NCBI RefSeq assembly: GCF_040066175.1
Contig: NZ_JBEAAM010000011.1
Coordinates: forward strand, 62,001 to 126,000
Direction of reading: 5' to 3'
Source of the DNA: Solimonas sp040066175
GTDB taxonomy: Bacteria; Pseudomonadota; Gammaproteobacteria; Nevskiales; Nevskiaceae
DNA length: 64,000 nucleotides
Below are positions 35,655-44,122 of this stretch, in pieces. Every line of letters begins with the position of its first letter. Position 1 is the stretch's first letter. The notes beneath the pieces were generated by a model. The model ran no database searches. It was not told the DNA's origin and worked only from the letters and a program-made list of their open reading frames with translations. Position numbers and translations under genes: made by a program.

Positions 35655-36958
35655 TAGAAGCCGTCGCCCGCATCGCCGGGCGCGATGCGGCGTCCAGGTT
35701 CGGTGCGTTCGCCCCAGCCTGCCGTGATCGGCACGACGCGCAGGTGCTCGCCGAGCAGGCGGAAGCGCGAAATGATTTCATCGCCCTCGTCGCGTAGCAC
35801 CGAGCAGGTCGCATAGACCAGCCGCCCGCCGGGCTTGAGCAACGGCCACAGGGCCTTGAGCAGGCGCAGCTGCTGCTGCTGCAGGCCGGCGATGTCGGTG
35901 TCGCGGCGCAGCCACTTGATGTCGGGATGACGGCGGATCACGCCGGTGCCGGAGCAGGGCGCGTCGAGCAGGATGCGGTCGTAGGGCACGCGGTCCCACC
36001 AACGCGCCGGTTCGCCGGCGTCGCCGGCCATCATCTGCGCCTGCAGCTTGAGGCGACGCAGGTTCTCGTCGATACGGATCAGGCGCTGCGCATCGCTGTC
36101 GAGCGCGTGCACCTGCACGTCGGCGCGTTCGAGCATGTGCGCGGTCTTGCCGCCCGGCGCGGCGCAGGCGTCGAGTACGCGCAGGTTCGGCGACAGGTCC
36201 AGCAGTTCGACGGCGAGCTGTGCCGAGGCGTCCTGCACCGACACCCGGCCACTGTTGAAACCGGGGATCTTCTCGACCGGCCGCGCTTCGGCGAGCGTCA
36301 CCGCGTCGGCGGCATGCGGGTGCGCGCTCGCACCGATGTGCATCTCGGCCAGTCGCTCGAGGTAGTCGTCGCGCGTCAGCCGCCGCCGGTTCACGCGCAG
36401 CGTCAGTGGGCCCTGCCGGTTGTTGGCCTGCAGGATCGCCTGCCACTGCTGCGGCCAGTCCTGGCGCAGCTTCTCGACGAGCCAGGTCGGGTGCGAATGC
36501 AGGATCGCCGGATCGGCCGGCGGCTTCTGTTCCAGTGCCGCGGCCTCGCGCGCATAGCGGCGCAGCACGGCGTTGACCAGGCCGTGGGCCTGCGGGCGCT
36601 TGAGCAGCTCGACGCCCTCGACCGTCTCGTGGATCGCCGCGTGCGCGGGCGTCCTGAGCGTGCGCAGCTGGAACAGGCCGACCAGGATCAGCGCGGCCAC
36701 TTCGTCATCCGCGGCCAGCGGCTTGTCGAGCAGGCGGCCCGACAGCCACTGCAGCATCGACAGCTCGCGCAGCACGCCGTAGGCGAGCAGCCGCAGCATC
36801 GCCGCGTCGGCCGGCAGCTTCAGGCGCGCGGCGGCCGGCTCCAGCGCATCGTCGAGGCTGCGCCCGCGCAGCACGGCGCTGATCACGCGTGCGGCGAGCG
36901 CCCGCACGTTGGCGTGGTGGCGGACCGCAGGGGCGCGGGGTGGAAGTGGGCGATTCAT
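35627..36958 (-). CDS. rsmB: 16S rRNA cytosine-C5 methyltransferase RsmB
   Basis: A 443-residue enzyme (16S m5C967 in E. coli). An N-terminal NusB-like RNA-binding domain (about 15-140) precedes the methyltransferase domain. The SAM site L-D-A-C-A-A-P-G-G-K-T is at 262-272. The two catalytic cysteines are C335 in D-A-P-C-S-G-T-G and C385 in Y-A-T-C-S-V. Length and layout match RsmB. It is not beside fmt/def as in many gammaproteobacteria. Divergent from a lipoprotein hydrolase gene. Confidence 0.93.
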   Translation of the reverse strand: MNRPLPPRAPAVRHHANVRALAARVISAVLRGRSLDDALEPAAARLKLPADAAMLRLLAYGVLRELSMLQWLSGRLLDKPLAADDEVAALILVGLFQLRTLRTPAHAAIHETVEGVELLKRPQAHGLVNAVLRRYAREAAALEQKPPADPAILHSHPTWLVEKLRQDWPQQWQAILQANNRQGPLTLRVNRRRLTRDDYLERLAEMHIGASAHPHAADAVTLAEARPVEKIPGFNSGRVSVQDASAQLAVELLDLSPNLRVLDACAAPGGKTAHMLERADVQVHALDSDAQRLIRIDENLRRLKLQAQMMAGDAGEPARWWDRVPYDRILLDAPCSGTGVIRRHPDIKWLRRDTDIAGLQQQQLRLLKALWPLLKPGGRLVYATCSVLRDEGDEIISRFRLLGEHLRVVPITAGWGERTEPGRRIAPGDAGDGFYYSVLEKGG

Positions 36959-36994
36959 CGGACGAACGGGGCGCGGCGGCCAATCAGCGCGGAT

Positions 36995-37007
36995 TGCCAT
37001 GATGGCA
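36995..37007. promoter_or_regulatory. Short palindrome between rsmB and lipoprotein hydrolase
   Basis: TGCCATGATGGCA is a perfect 6-base inverted repeat around one base, midway in the 87-base divergent region. It could be an operator, or chance; no regulator gene is adjacent. Confidence 0.25.
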
Positions 37008-37045
37008 GGATTCACGACATCGGGTGCGAGGTCAGGAGCGAGACG

Positions 37046-38899
37046 ATGCGTGCGGGATGGTGGTGGATCGCCGGAGCGATGGCTCTGGCTGCGGTATCCG
37101 TGCTGGCCGGTTGCGGCGGCGGCGAATCGTCGGGCGGCGGCGCCGCCGATGCTGCGAGATGGTTCACCTACGAGCGCGCCGAGGACTACCCGGGTGTCGT
37201 GCAGATCACCGGCGCGAAGATCGCGATGGACGACGGCGTGCGCCTGTCGGCGACCGTGACCCTGCCGGCGGACGCGAGCGGCAACGCGGTGAGCGCGCCG
37301 CTGCCGGTGATCCTGACGCAGACCGGCTACAACAAGAGCATCCCGGCGATTCCGGCCTACAACGAGTTCTTCGTGCGCCGCGGCTACGCGCACGTCAGCG
37401 TCGATGTGCGCGGCACCGGCCTGTCCGAAGGCGACTGGGAGGCATTCGGCGAGCGCGAGCAGGCCGATTACGCACAGGTCATGGACTGGGTGGCGACGCA
37501 GCCGTGGAGCAACGGCACGGTCGGCACCTGGGGCGCGTCGTTCATGGGCATCACGCAGATCTACACGGCGGCGCACCGGCATCCGGCGCACAAGGCGGTG
37601 TTCGCGATCGTGCCGATGGCCGACGGTTACCGCGACATCGTCTTCAGCGGCGGCCAGACCAACATCGGTTTCATCCCGCTGTGGATGGGCCTGGTCACCG
37701 GCCTGGGCGCGCTCCCGGCCGAGCCGGACCCGGCGGCGCCGCAGATCATCGCCAGCCATATCGTCAATGCGCTGACCGGCTTCCAGGTGCCGGTGATCGC
37801 GCAGTCCGCGATCGGTGTCGGCGGCTACAACTACGATGGCCCGTTCTGGCGCACGCGCTCGCCGATCGAGGTCGCGGACCGCGTGAGCATCCCGACCTTC
37901 ATCGTCGGCGGCCTCAACGACATCTTCCAGCGCGGCGAGCCGCTGCTGTACGAGAAGATCGCGCGCAACACCACGGCCAAGCTGCTGATCGGTCCGTGGC
38001 AGCACCTCGGCGGGTCCAGCGGCGAGGGCCTGCCGCGCGACGGCGTGCCGGACCTGAATCGCATCGCACTGATGTGGTTCGACCGGTACCTGCGCGGCAT
38101 GGACACCGGGGCCGCGACGGTGCCCGCGGTCACGCAGTACTACTACGGCGAGGAGCGTTACGTCACGACGACGGCCTGGCCGCATCCGCAGGCCCGCGCG
38201 CAGCGCTGGTATCTGCGCGCCGACAAGACACTCAGCACGGATGCGCCCGCGGCGGGCGAAGGCAGCAACACCGTCCTGCAGCAGCCGCTCAACGGCATCT
38301 GCTCGACCAGCACCTCGCAGTGGACCGCCGGCCTGATCGGCGCCCTTCAGCTGCCCTGCACCCGCGACAACCGCGTCAACGAGAATCCGCTGCTCGAAGT
38401 GACGTTCACCAGCGCGCCGATGGCCGAGGACTACGTCGTCAACGGCCCGATCCAGGCCGATGTCTGGATCGCGACGACCGCGCTCGACGCGTCGCTGCTG
38501 GTGCGCATCACCGACGTGGCCCCCGGCGGCGCCTCGCGCGAGATCAGCAACGGCATCCTCACCGCGTCGCTGCGCCAGGTCGATGCGGCGCGCTCGCGCT
38601 ACCTCGACGGCCAGATGATCCAGCCCTGGCACCCGTTCACCGCCGAGTCGCGCGAGGCCGTCGGCATGAACACGCCGGTGCTGCTGCCGGTCGAAGTGTT
38701 TCCGTCGAGCTTCGTCATCAAGCAGGGCCACCGCCTGCGCGTCAGCGTCGGCGCCAGCGACTTTCCGCACGGCCTGCCGCCGTTGCTCGACCTGGTCGAC
38801 CAGGCCGTCGGCGCGCTGACCATCTACAGCGATGCGGCGCGTGCGTCGAGCGTGGTCTTGCCGGCGCTGCCGGCGGCGGCGATCGCATCGGCGCCCTGA
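37046..38899 (+). CDS. CocE/NonD-family hydrolase lipoprotein
   Basis: A 617-residue lipoprotein (L-A-G-C, Cys23, then a Gly/Ser-rich spacer). The N-terminal alpha/beta-hydrolase domain has a nucleophile at S165 in W-G-A-S-F-M-G, a likely acid at D292 in L-N-D-I-F and a histidine at H320 in W-Q-H. The C-terminal jelly-roll domain (about 400-600) is the X-Pro dipeptidyl-peptidase C-terminal type. Family members cleave esters (cocaine esterase), glutaryl-amides or X-Pro peptides; substrate unknown. Good AGGAG ribosome site. Located in the envelope by its signal. Confidence 0.87.
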   Translation: MRAGWWWIAGAMALAAVSVLAGCGGGESSGGGAADAARWFTYERAEDYPGVVQITGAKIAMDDGVRLSATVTLPADASGNAVSAPLPVILTQTGYNKSIPAIPAYNEFFVRRGYAHVSVDVRGTGLSEGDWEAFGEREQADYAQVMDWVATQPWSNGTVGTWGASFMGITQIYTAAHRHPAHKAVFAIVPMADGYRDIVFSGGQTNIGFIPLWMGLVTGLGALPAEPDPAAPQIIASHIVNALTGFQVPVIAQSAIGVGGYNYDGPFWRTRSPIEVADRVSIPTFIVGGLNDIFQRGEPLLYEKIARNTTAKLLIGPWQHLGGSSGEGLPRDGVPDLNRIALMWFDRYLRGMDTGAATVPAVTQYYYGEERYVTTTAWPHPQARAQRWYLRADKTLSTDAPAAGEGSNTVLQQPLNGICSTSTSQWTAGLIGALQLPCTRDNRVNENPLLEVTFTSAPMAEDYVVNGPIQADVWIATTALDASLLVRITDVAPGGASREISNGILTASLRQVDAARSRYLDGQMIQPWHPFTAESREAVGMNTPVLLPVEVFPSSFVIKQGHRLRVSVGASDFPHGLPPLLDLVDQAVGALTIYSDAARASSVVLPALPAAAIASAP

Positions 38900-38923
38900 G
38901 GGTTTTCCCTGTAGGCTGAATTT

Positions 38924-38952
38924 ACCCGGGGGTGTCTGGCCCATTCCCGGGT
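38924..38952 (+). terminator. Weak hairpin after lipoprotein hydrolase gene
   Basis: ACCCGGG and CCCGGGT form a 7-base stem with a 15-base loop, 25 bases after the stop codon and followed by TT. The long loop and short T-run make termination uncertain. Confidence 0.3.
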
Positions 38953-39034
38953 TTCCTGCCTATGATCCGGGTCAGCCGTCGATAACAACCATCCTTGGCA
39001 TTCGGGCAGGGGAGGGTCGGGGTCCGGGGGGACC

Positions 39035-39742
39035 ATGGTGAAAGCACTGACCACAGGGATGCTGGTCTGCGCGCTATTGGCGCCGGCCACGTTGTGCGCG
39101 AATCCGGCGCAGCAGATCCGCGGCGAACTCGGCGCGTTCCTGAAGACCATCACCGACGGCGCGCAGCTGACGACGCGCCAGTACGCCAGTCCGCTCGAAC
39201 CCGTCCGCAGCCACGACGGGCGGCGTGCCGTCGAGCCGACGCTCAGCATCGTCGCCGGCCGCATGGACGCGCAGTCCTGCCTGTACCAGCTGCGCATCGA
39301 TCTGCACTGGCTGCGCGGCACCGCCGCCAACGAGGCCGACTCCGGCGGGCGGACGCTGATCCAGAAGGCGCCCTGCGCCACGCTCACCGACGAAGTGCTG
39401 GCGGTCGTGGACTACGAGGTCGCGGCTCTGAATCGCCGCCTGAACGACAGCGGCCGCTTCGCCATCAACAAGGAACGCGAGCAGGTCATCGCCGCGGCGC
39501 GCCGTCAGGGCGGCGGATCGCGCGGCGAGGCGGACTACTTCCCGGCGATGACGGTCGCCAGCCGCGTCAATCTGCGTGCCTCGCCTTCGCTGAAGGCGCC
39601 GGTGCTGGCCAAGCTCGCGCCGGCCTCGGTCGTCGAGCTGGCGCGCACCGACGAAGCGGACTGGTTCCTGGTCCGCGGGCGCAGCGGTTACGTGCACGCC
39701 AGCGCGCTCGAAGCGAGCTATCCGGGCACGACCACCCAGTGA
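39035..39742 (+). CDS. Secreted protein with C-terminal bacterial SH3 domain
   Basis: A 235-residue exported protein. The signal peptide is about 1-22 (cleavage near L-C-A). A 145-residue middle has two cysteines (about 82 and 114) that could form a disulfide, and an SH3b-like domain spans about 168-230 with S-R-V-N-L-R-A-S-P-S and D-W-F-L-V-R-G-R-S-G-Y-V. SH3b domains often bind peptidoglycan. The middle region matches no family I know. Its 3' end is 15 bases from the convergent tetR stop. Confidence 0.75.
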   Translation: MVKALTTGMLVCALLAPATLCANPAQQIRGELGAFLKTITDGAQLTTRQYASPLEPVRSHDGRRAVEPTLSIVAGRMDAQSCLYQLRIDLHWLRGTAANEADSGGRTLIQKAPCATLTDEVLAVVDYEVAALNRRLNDSGRFAINKEREQVIAAARRQGGGSRGEADYFPAMTVASRVNLRASPSLKAPVLAKLAPASVVELARTDEADWFLVRGRSGYVHASALEASYPGTTTQ

Positions 39743-39757
39743 TCCCGGCCTGAAAGA

Positions 39758-40420
39758 TCAGGGCCGGATGGCCCGGTTCTGCGCCATCGTCTGCGTGCCG
39801 ACGACGATCATGCGCACCATCACCGCGAGCTGCTCGGTGATCTCGGCGTGTCTCTCGCGCGGCAGGTCCATCGCGGTCGCGCCGATCGCGAACACCAGGC
39901 GCGTGATCGCCTTGGCGGTCAGCGCCGGTTCGTAGAGGCCGGTGCCGTTGGCCTCGGCCAGCCGGATCAGGTCGGCGCACAGCTCGTTCTCGAAGAACTG
40001 CAATTCGCGCTCGACCGCCTGCTTGAACGCGTCCGAACCGACCGTGCCCTCGCGCAGCAGGATGTGCAGCAGTTTCTCGTCCGCGCCGAGCTGCTCCATG
40101 AAGGTCTCGACCGAGCTGCGCACGACGCTGCGCTCGGTGGTCGCGCGCTGGCGCGCGGCGCCGATGATCTGGCGCAGCGAGCGCCCGGCCAGATCGATCA
40201 GCGCGATCGCCAGCTCGTCGATGTCGTGGAAATGGCGGTAGAAGCTGTTCGGCGCGATGCCGGCCTCGCGCGCGACCTCGCGCAGGCTCAGCGTCGAGAC
40301 GCTGCGATGCGGCCCGACCAGCTTGAGCGCGGCCGTGATGATGTCGTCGCGCGAGATCGCCGCCTTGCGGCCCGCAGGGGCGCGGCGCGCGGCGGTGGTA
40401 CGCGTTCGGATGGAGGGCAC
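39758..40420 (-). CDS. TetR-family regulator, DesT/FabR-like
   Basis: A 220-residue TetR protein. An N-terminal basic arm (R-T-R-T-T-A-A-R-R-A-P) precedes the helix-turn-helix (about 24-68, containing A-G-I-A-P-N-S-F-Y-R-H-F). It is divergent from a ferredoxin reductase/desaturase pair, the same arrangement as desT-desCB in Pseudomonas, where DesT senses the saturated to unsaturated acyl-CoA ratio. GTG at 40420 is chosen as start: it has GGGAG 10 bases upstream and gives the family-typical N-terminus. An ATG at 40468 lacks a ribosome site and lies only 3 bases from the operator. Confidence 0.87.
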   Translation of the reverse strand: MPSIRTRTTAARRAPAGRKAAISRDDIITAALKLVGPHRSVSTLSLREVAREAGIAPNSFYRHFHDIDELAIALIDLAGRSLRQIIGAARQRATTERSVVRSSVETFMEQLGADEKLLHILLREGTVGSDAFKQAVERELQFFENELCADLIRLAEANGTGLYEPALTAKAITRLVFAIGATAMDLPRERHAEITEQLAVMVRMIVVGTQTMAQNRAIRP

Positions 40421-40471
40421 GACGGGACGGCTCCCGGACGGAAACGTCCAGCATGATAACGGCGTCATTAA

Positions 40472-40485
40472 TATACAGTTGTATA
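40472..40485. promoter_or_regulatory. Palindromic operator of the desaturase operon
   Basis: TATACAGTTGTATA is a perfect 6-base inverted repeat around two bases. It overlaps the -35 element of the ferredoxin reductase promoter and lies upstream of the divergent TetR gene. A second half-site (CTGTATA, 40503-40509) lies over the -10. Binding by the adjacent TetR protein is inferred from position. Confidence 0.6.
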
Positions 40486-40511
40486 GACAGTCGTGCAGTC
40501 ACCTGTATAAT
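40484..40511 (+). promoter_or_regulatory. Sigma-70-type promoter of the desaturase operon
   Basis: TAGACA (40484-40489) and TATAAT (40506-40511) are spaced by 16 bases. The -10 is a perfect consensus, unusual in this GC-rich DNA. The start codon follows 29 bases downstream, giving a short leader. Confidence 0.7.
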
Positions 40512-40540
40512 GGCCGTGTCATCCATTCGCCGGATCTCCC

Positions 40541-41629
40541 GTGCCGACTGCCGCCACGCCGACCGCGCTCCAGCGCCTGCTGTCCCCGCTGGTGGCACCG
40601 CACGTCTTCGATTTCTGGGCGTCAAGACTCCATCCGACCTGGTCCTGGCAACGGCCGCTGGCGCGCGTCGTCGAACGCCGCGTGGAAGCGCGCGATGCGG
40701 TCACGCTGGTGCTGCAGCCCAACCGCCATTTCGCCGGCTTCGTGCCTGGCCAGCACGTCCATGTCAGTGCCGACATCGACGGCGTGCGCGTCACGCGCAG
40801 CTACAGCCTGACCGGGCTGCCGCGTCCCGATGGCCGCGTGTCGATCACGGTCCGGCGCATCGACCAGGGCCGCATGAGCACGCACCTGTGCCGGCGCATC
40901 GGCGTCGGCGACGTGGTCGAGCTGGGCCCCGCCTTCGGCGACATGACGCTCGCGGTCCGGCCCGAAGGCCGCTGGCTGTTTCTCGCCGCCGGCAGCGGCA
41001 TCACGCCGCTGATGGGCCTGACGCGCCAGCTCGCGCAGGACGGCTTTCCGGCCGAACTGACGCTGATCTACTGGGCCAAGACGCGCGCGGAACTGTGCTT
41101 TGCACAGGAACTGCGCGAGCTGGCGGCGCGCGCGCCGCGTTTCCGGCTGCACCTGGTGCTCACGCGCGAAACGGATCTGCTGGTGAACGAACGCAGCGGA
41201 CGCCTCGATGCGGTGCTGCTTCAGGACCTCGTGCCGGATCTGGCCTCGCGCCGGGTCTATGCCTGCGGCCCGGCCGGCTTCGTCGCGACCGCGCGCCAGC
41301 TGACCCAGGGCATCGCGCAGTCCTTTAGCGCGGAGGCTTTCACGCCGCCGATGCCGACCGACGAAGCGACCGGCACCGTGCGCGTCGAGCTGCGCGCCAG
41401 CGGCCGCACCCTGGAAATCCCGGCGGGCCAGGCGCTGCTGCCGGCTCTGGAAGCGCAGGGGGTGACCCCCGCCTACGGCTGCCGCATGGGCATCTGCAAC
41501 ACCTGCGCCTGCGGAAAGCTGTCTGGCACCACGCAGGATCTGCACAGCGGCGACAGCAGCGCCGAAGCGAGCAGTGCGCTGCGCCTGTGCATCAGCCGCG
41601 CCTGCACCGACCTGATTCTCGATCTCTGA
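40541..41629 (+). CDS. Ferredoxin reductase with FAD, NAD and [2Fe-2S] domains
   Basis: A 362-residue electron-transfer protein. The FAD-binding barrel (about 35-140) has R-S-Y-S-L-T at 86-91. The nucleotide-binding domain has A-A-G-S-G-I-T-P at 149-156 and Y-A-C-G-P-A-G-F at 240-247. The C-terminal plant-type ferredoxin domain has cluster ligands C314, C319 and C322 plus C350 (or C355). It would pass electrons from NAD(P)H to the desaturase encoded 5 bases downstream, as DesC does for DesB in Pseudomonas. Start is GTG. Confidence 0.9.
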   Translation: MPTAATPTALQRLLSPLVAPHVFDFWASRLHPTWSWQRPLARVVERRVEARDAVTLVLQPNRHFAGFVPGQHVHVSADIDGVRVTRSYSLTGLPRPDGRVSITVRRIDQGRMSTHLCRRIGVGDVVELGPAFGDMTLAVRPEGRWLFLAAGSGITPLMGLTRQLAQDGFPAELTLIYWAKTRAELCFAQELRELAARAPRFRLHLVLTRETDLLVNERSGRLDAVLLQDLVPDLASRRVYACGPAGFVATARQLTQGIAQSFSAEAFTPPMPTDEATGTVRVELRASGRTLEIPAGQALLPALEAQGVTPAYGCRMGICNTCACGKLSGTTQDLHSGDSSAEASSALRLCISRACTDLILDL

Positions 41630-41634
41630 CCGCC

Positions 41635-42753
41635 ATGACGACGACCGCTCTCAGCCGTCCCCTGTCCGCCGAAGAACTGCAGCGTTTCGGCGCCGAACTC
41701 GACGCGCTGCGCGCGCGCCATGTCGCCGATCTGGGCGAGAAGGACGCGCGCTACATCCGCCGCATCGTCGCGGCCGTGCGCTACACCGAGGCCGCGGGTC
41801 GCGCGCTGCTGTTCTTCGGCCTGTTCGCGCCGGCCTGGGTGCTGGGCACGCTGCTGCTGGGCCTGTCCAAGATCCTCGAGAACATGGAGCTGGGCCACAA
41901 CGTGATGCACGGCCAGTACGACTGGATGCGTGACCCGACGCTCGACGGCAAGACCTACGAATGGGACATCGTCGGCACCTCCGACAACTGGCGCAAGACG
42001 CACAATTTCAAGCACCACACCTACACCAACGTCCGCGGCATGGACGACGACATCGGCTACGGCCTGCTGCGCCTGTTCCCGGAACAGAAGTGGAAGCCGT
42101 TCTACCTCGCGCAGCCGCTGATCGCGGTGGTCTTCGCGCTGCTGTTCCAGTGGGGCGTCGCCATCCAGGAGCTGCGCATCGGCCGCTGGTGGCACGGCAA
42201 GATGAGCGCCGCCGAGCTGCGCGAGAAGTTCCGTCCGGTCGGCCGCAAGATGCGCCGCCAGCTGCTCAAGGATTACGTGCTGTTCCCGCTGCTGGCCGGG
42301 CCGTTCTGGATGCCGGTGCTGCTGGGCAACTTCGTCGCCAACGGTCTGCGCAATCTGTGGACCTACATGATCATCTTCTGCGGCCACTTCACGGCGAACG
42401 CCGAGGTCTTCCCCAAGAGCGTCCTCGACAACGAGACCCGCGGGCACTGGTACCTGCGCCAGCTGCGTGGCTCGTCGAACCTCAAGGGGGGGCCGCTGTT
42501 CCACATCCTGTCCGGCAACCTGAGCCACCAGATCGAGCACCACCTGTTTCCGGACATTCCCGCGCGCCGCTACGCCGAGATGGCGCCAGTGGTGCGCGAG
42601 ATCTGCGCGCGCTATGGCCAGCACTACAACACCGGCTCGCTGGCGTCGCAGTTCGGCCAGGTGGTCTGGCGCATCCTGCGCCACGCCTTGCCGAGCCGGC
42701 CGCGCGCGGCCGCGCCGCTGGCTCTCGATGGTGCGCAGCCGGTCGCCGCCTGA
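41635..42753 (+). CDS. Membrane fatty-acid desaturase, DesB-like
   Basis: A 372-residue diiron membrane desaturase. The three histidine boxes are H88-N-V-M-H92, H123-N-F-K-H127-H128 and H298-Q-I-E-H302-H303. Hydrophobic helices lie around 55-80 and 145-165 and in the second half. The stretch around E-L-G-H-N-V-M-H-G-Q-Y-D-W-M closely resembles Pseudomonas acyl-CoA delta-9 desaturase DesB. It introduces a double bond into acyl chains to adjust membrane fluidity, using O2 and electrons from the upstream reductase. Probably repressed by the divergent TetR protein. Confidence 0.9.
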   Translation: MTTTALSRPLSAEELQRFGAELDALRARHVADLGEKDARYIRRIVAAVRYTEAAGRALLFFGLFAPAWVLGTLLLGLSKILENMELGHNVMHGQYDWMRDPTLDGKTYEWDIVGTSDNWRKTHNFKHHTYTNVRGMDDDIGYGLLRLFPEQKWKPFYLAQPLIAVVFALLFQWGVAIQELRIGRWWHGKMSAAELREKFRPVGRKMRRQLLKDYVLFPLLAGPFWMPVLLGNFVANGLRNLWTYMIIFCGHFTANAEVFPKSVLDNETRGHWYLRQLRGSSNLKGGPLFHILSGNLSHQIEHHLFPDIPARRYAEMAPVVREICARYGQHYNTGSLASQFGQVVWRILRHALPSRPRAAAPLALDGAQPVAA

Positions 42754-42869
42754 GCATCCGGTATCGCGCTGCCCTATTGACGGCGCCGGGTCGCCGCAGC
42801 GGACAATCGCGCCCTCCGGATGACCGGACCGGGCGCCAGAAGCGCCCGCTCACACGATTGGGGGCTGCG

Positions 42870-44090
42870 ATGATCCCGTTTTCGATCAAGGTACTGTTCT
42901 TCAGGTTCTTCCAGTTTCTGCTGAAGTGGTCCACCAAGCTGCTGAACTTCCGCACGCCGGAACTGTTCAGCGGGCCGGGCTCGTCGCTCAAGCTGTGCGA
43001 GCACATCGCGGCGCAGGGCGTGCAGAGCCTGCTGATCGTCACCGATGCGATGCTGGTCAAGATCGGCCTGCTGCAGCCGATGCAGGACAGGCTCAAGCAG
43101 CTCGGCGTGAACTTCGTCGTTTACGACGGCGTGCTGCCGAACCCGACCATCGAGCAGATCGAGACCGGCCTGGCGATGCTGCGCAAGGAAGGCTGCACCG
43201 CGATCCTGGCGATCGGCGGCGGTTCGTCGATCGACGCCGCCAAGGTCATCGCGGCGCGCGCGAAGAACCCGCACAAGATCGTGCACATGGCCGGACTGAT
43301 GCGCGTGATCTTCAAGCCGATGCCGCTGTACGCGGTGCCGACCACCGCCGGCACCGGTTCGGAAGTGACGATCGCCGCGGTCGTGTCCGATCCATCGACG
43401 ACGCGCAAGTTCGCGATCATGGACCCCAAGCTGGTGCCGATCGGTGCCGCGCTCGATGGCGCGCTGATGACCGGACTGCCGCCGGCGATCACCGCGGCCA
43501 CCGGCATGGACGCGCTCACGCACGCGGTCGAGGCCTACATCTCGCGCAACCACACGCCGGCGACGGACAGGGAAGCGCTGGAAGCCACGCGCCTGATCAT
43601 GCAGAACCTGCCGACCGCGGTGAAGGACGGCCAGAACATCGAGGCGCGCCAGAACATGGCGCTGGCCTCGTTCAAGGCCGGCGTCGCGTTCACCACCGCG
43701 GGCGTCGGCTACGTGCACGCGATTGCACACAACTTCGGCGCCTACTACCACGTGCCGCACGGCCTGGCCAACGCGATCATCCTGCCGCGCGTGCTCGACT
43801 TCTCGAAGCCGGACTGCACGCCGCGCCTGGCCAGGCTTGCCGAGGTCAGCGGCCTGAAGAAGGGCAACGAGAGCGAGGAGCAGCTCGCCGACGCCTTCAT
43901 CGCCAAGGTGCGCGCGCTCAACGCCGAGTTCGGCATCCCGACGCAGGTCGACAAGCTGCGCGCGCAGGACATCCCCGAGATCGCCGACAAGGCGCTGTCC
44001 GAGGCGCACTGGTTCTACGCCGTGCCGCGCTACATGGACAAGCCGGAGTGCGAGTCCTTCATCCGCGGCATGCTGCCGCAGGCGGCCTGA
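42870..44090 (+). CDS. Iron-containing (type III) alcohol dehydrogenase
   Basis: A 406-residue Fe-ADH. The cofactor motif is G-G-G-S-S-I-D-A-A-K at 116-125. Metal ligands are D214 and H218 in G-M-D-A-L-T-H, H283, and H297 in V-P-H-G-L-A-N. The N-terminus has an unusual aromatic-rich amphipathic start (residues 4-20) that could bring it to the membrane. It interconverts alcohols and aldehydes with NAD(P); substrate unknown, though long-chain alcohols fit the neighbourhood. It is 116 bases downstream of the desaturase and may have its own promoter. Confidence 0.88.
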   Translation: MIPFSIKVLFFRFFQFLLKWSTKLLNFRTPELFSGPGSSLKLCEHIAAQGVQSLLIVTDAMLVKIGLLQPMQDRLKQLGVNFVVYDGVLPNPTIEQIETGLAMLRKEGCTAILAIGGGSSIDAAKVIAARAKNPHKIVHMAGLMRVIFKPMPLYAVPTTAGTGSEVTIAAVVSDPSTTRKFAIMDPKLVPIGAALDGALMTGLPPAITAATGMDALTHAVEAYISRNHTPATDREALEATRLIMQNLPTAVKDGQNIEARQNMALASFKAGVAFTTAGVGYVHAIAHNFGAYYHVPHGLANAIILPRVLDFSKPDCTPRLARLAEVSGLKKGNESEEQLADAFIAKVRALNAEFGIPTQVDKLRAQDIPEIADKALSEAHWFYAVPRYMDKPECESFIRGMLPQAA

Positions 44091-44106
44091 CCGCGACGCA
44101 AGCTCC

Positions 44107-44122
44107 GTAGGGCCGCTCCTAC
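44107..44122. repeat. Short hairpin, fragment of the 48.8-kb dispersed repeat
   Basis: GTAGGGCCGCTCCTAC forms a 5-base stem. Its last 13 bases (GGGCCGCTCCTAC) are identical to the outer end of the long inverted repeat at 48810-48882. It sits between the convergent alcohol dehydrogenase and sterol-desaturase genes and includes the latter's TAG stop. Confidence 0.6.
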
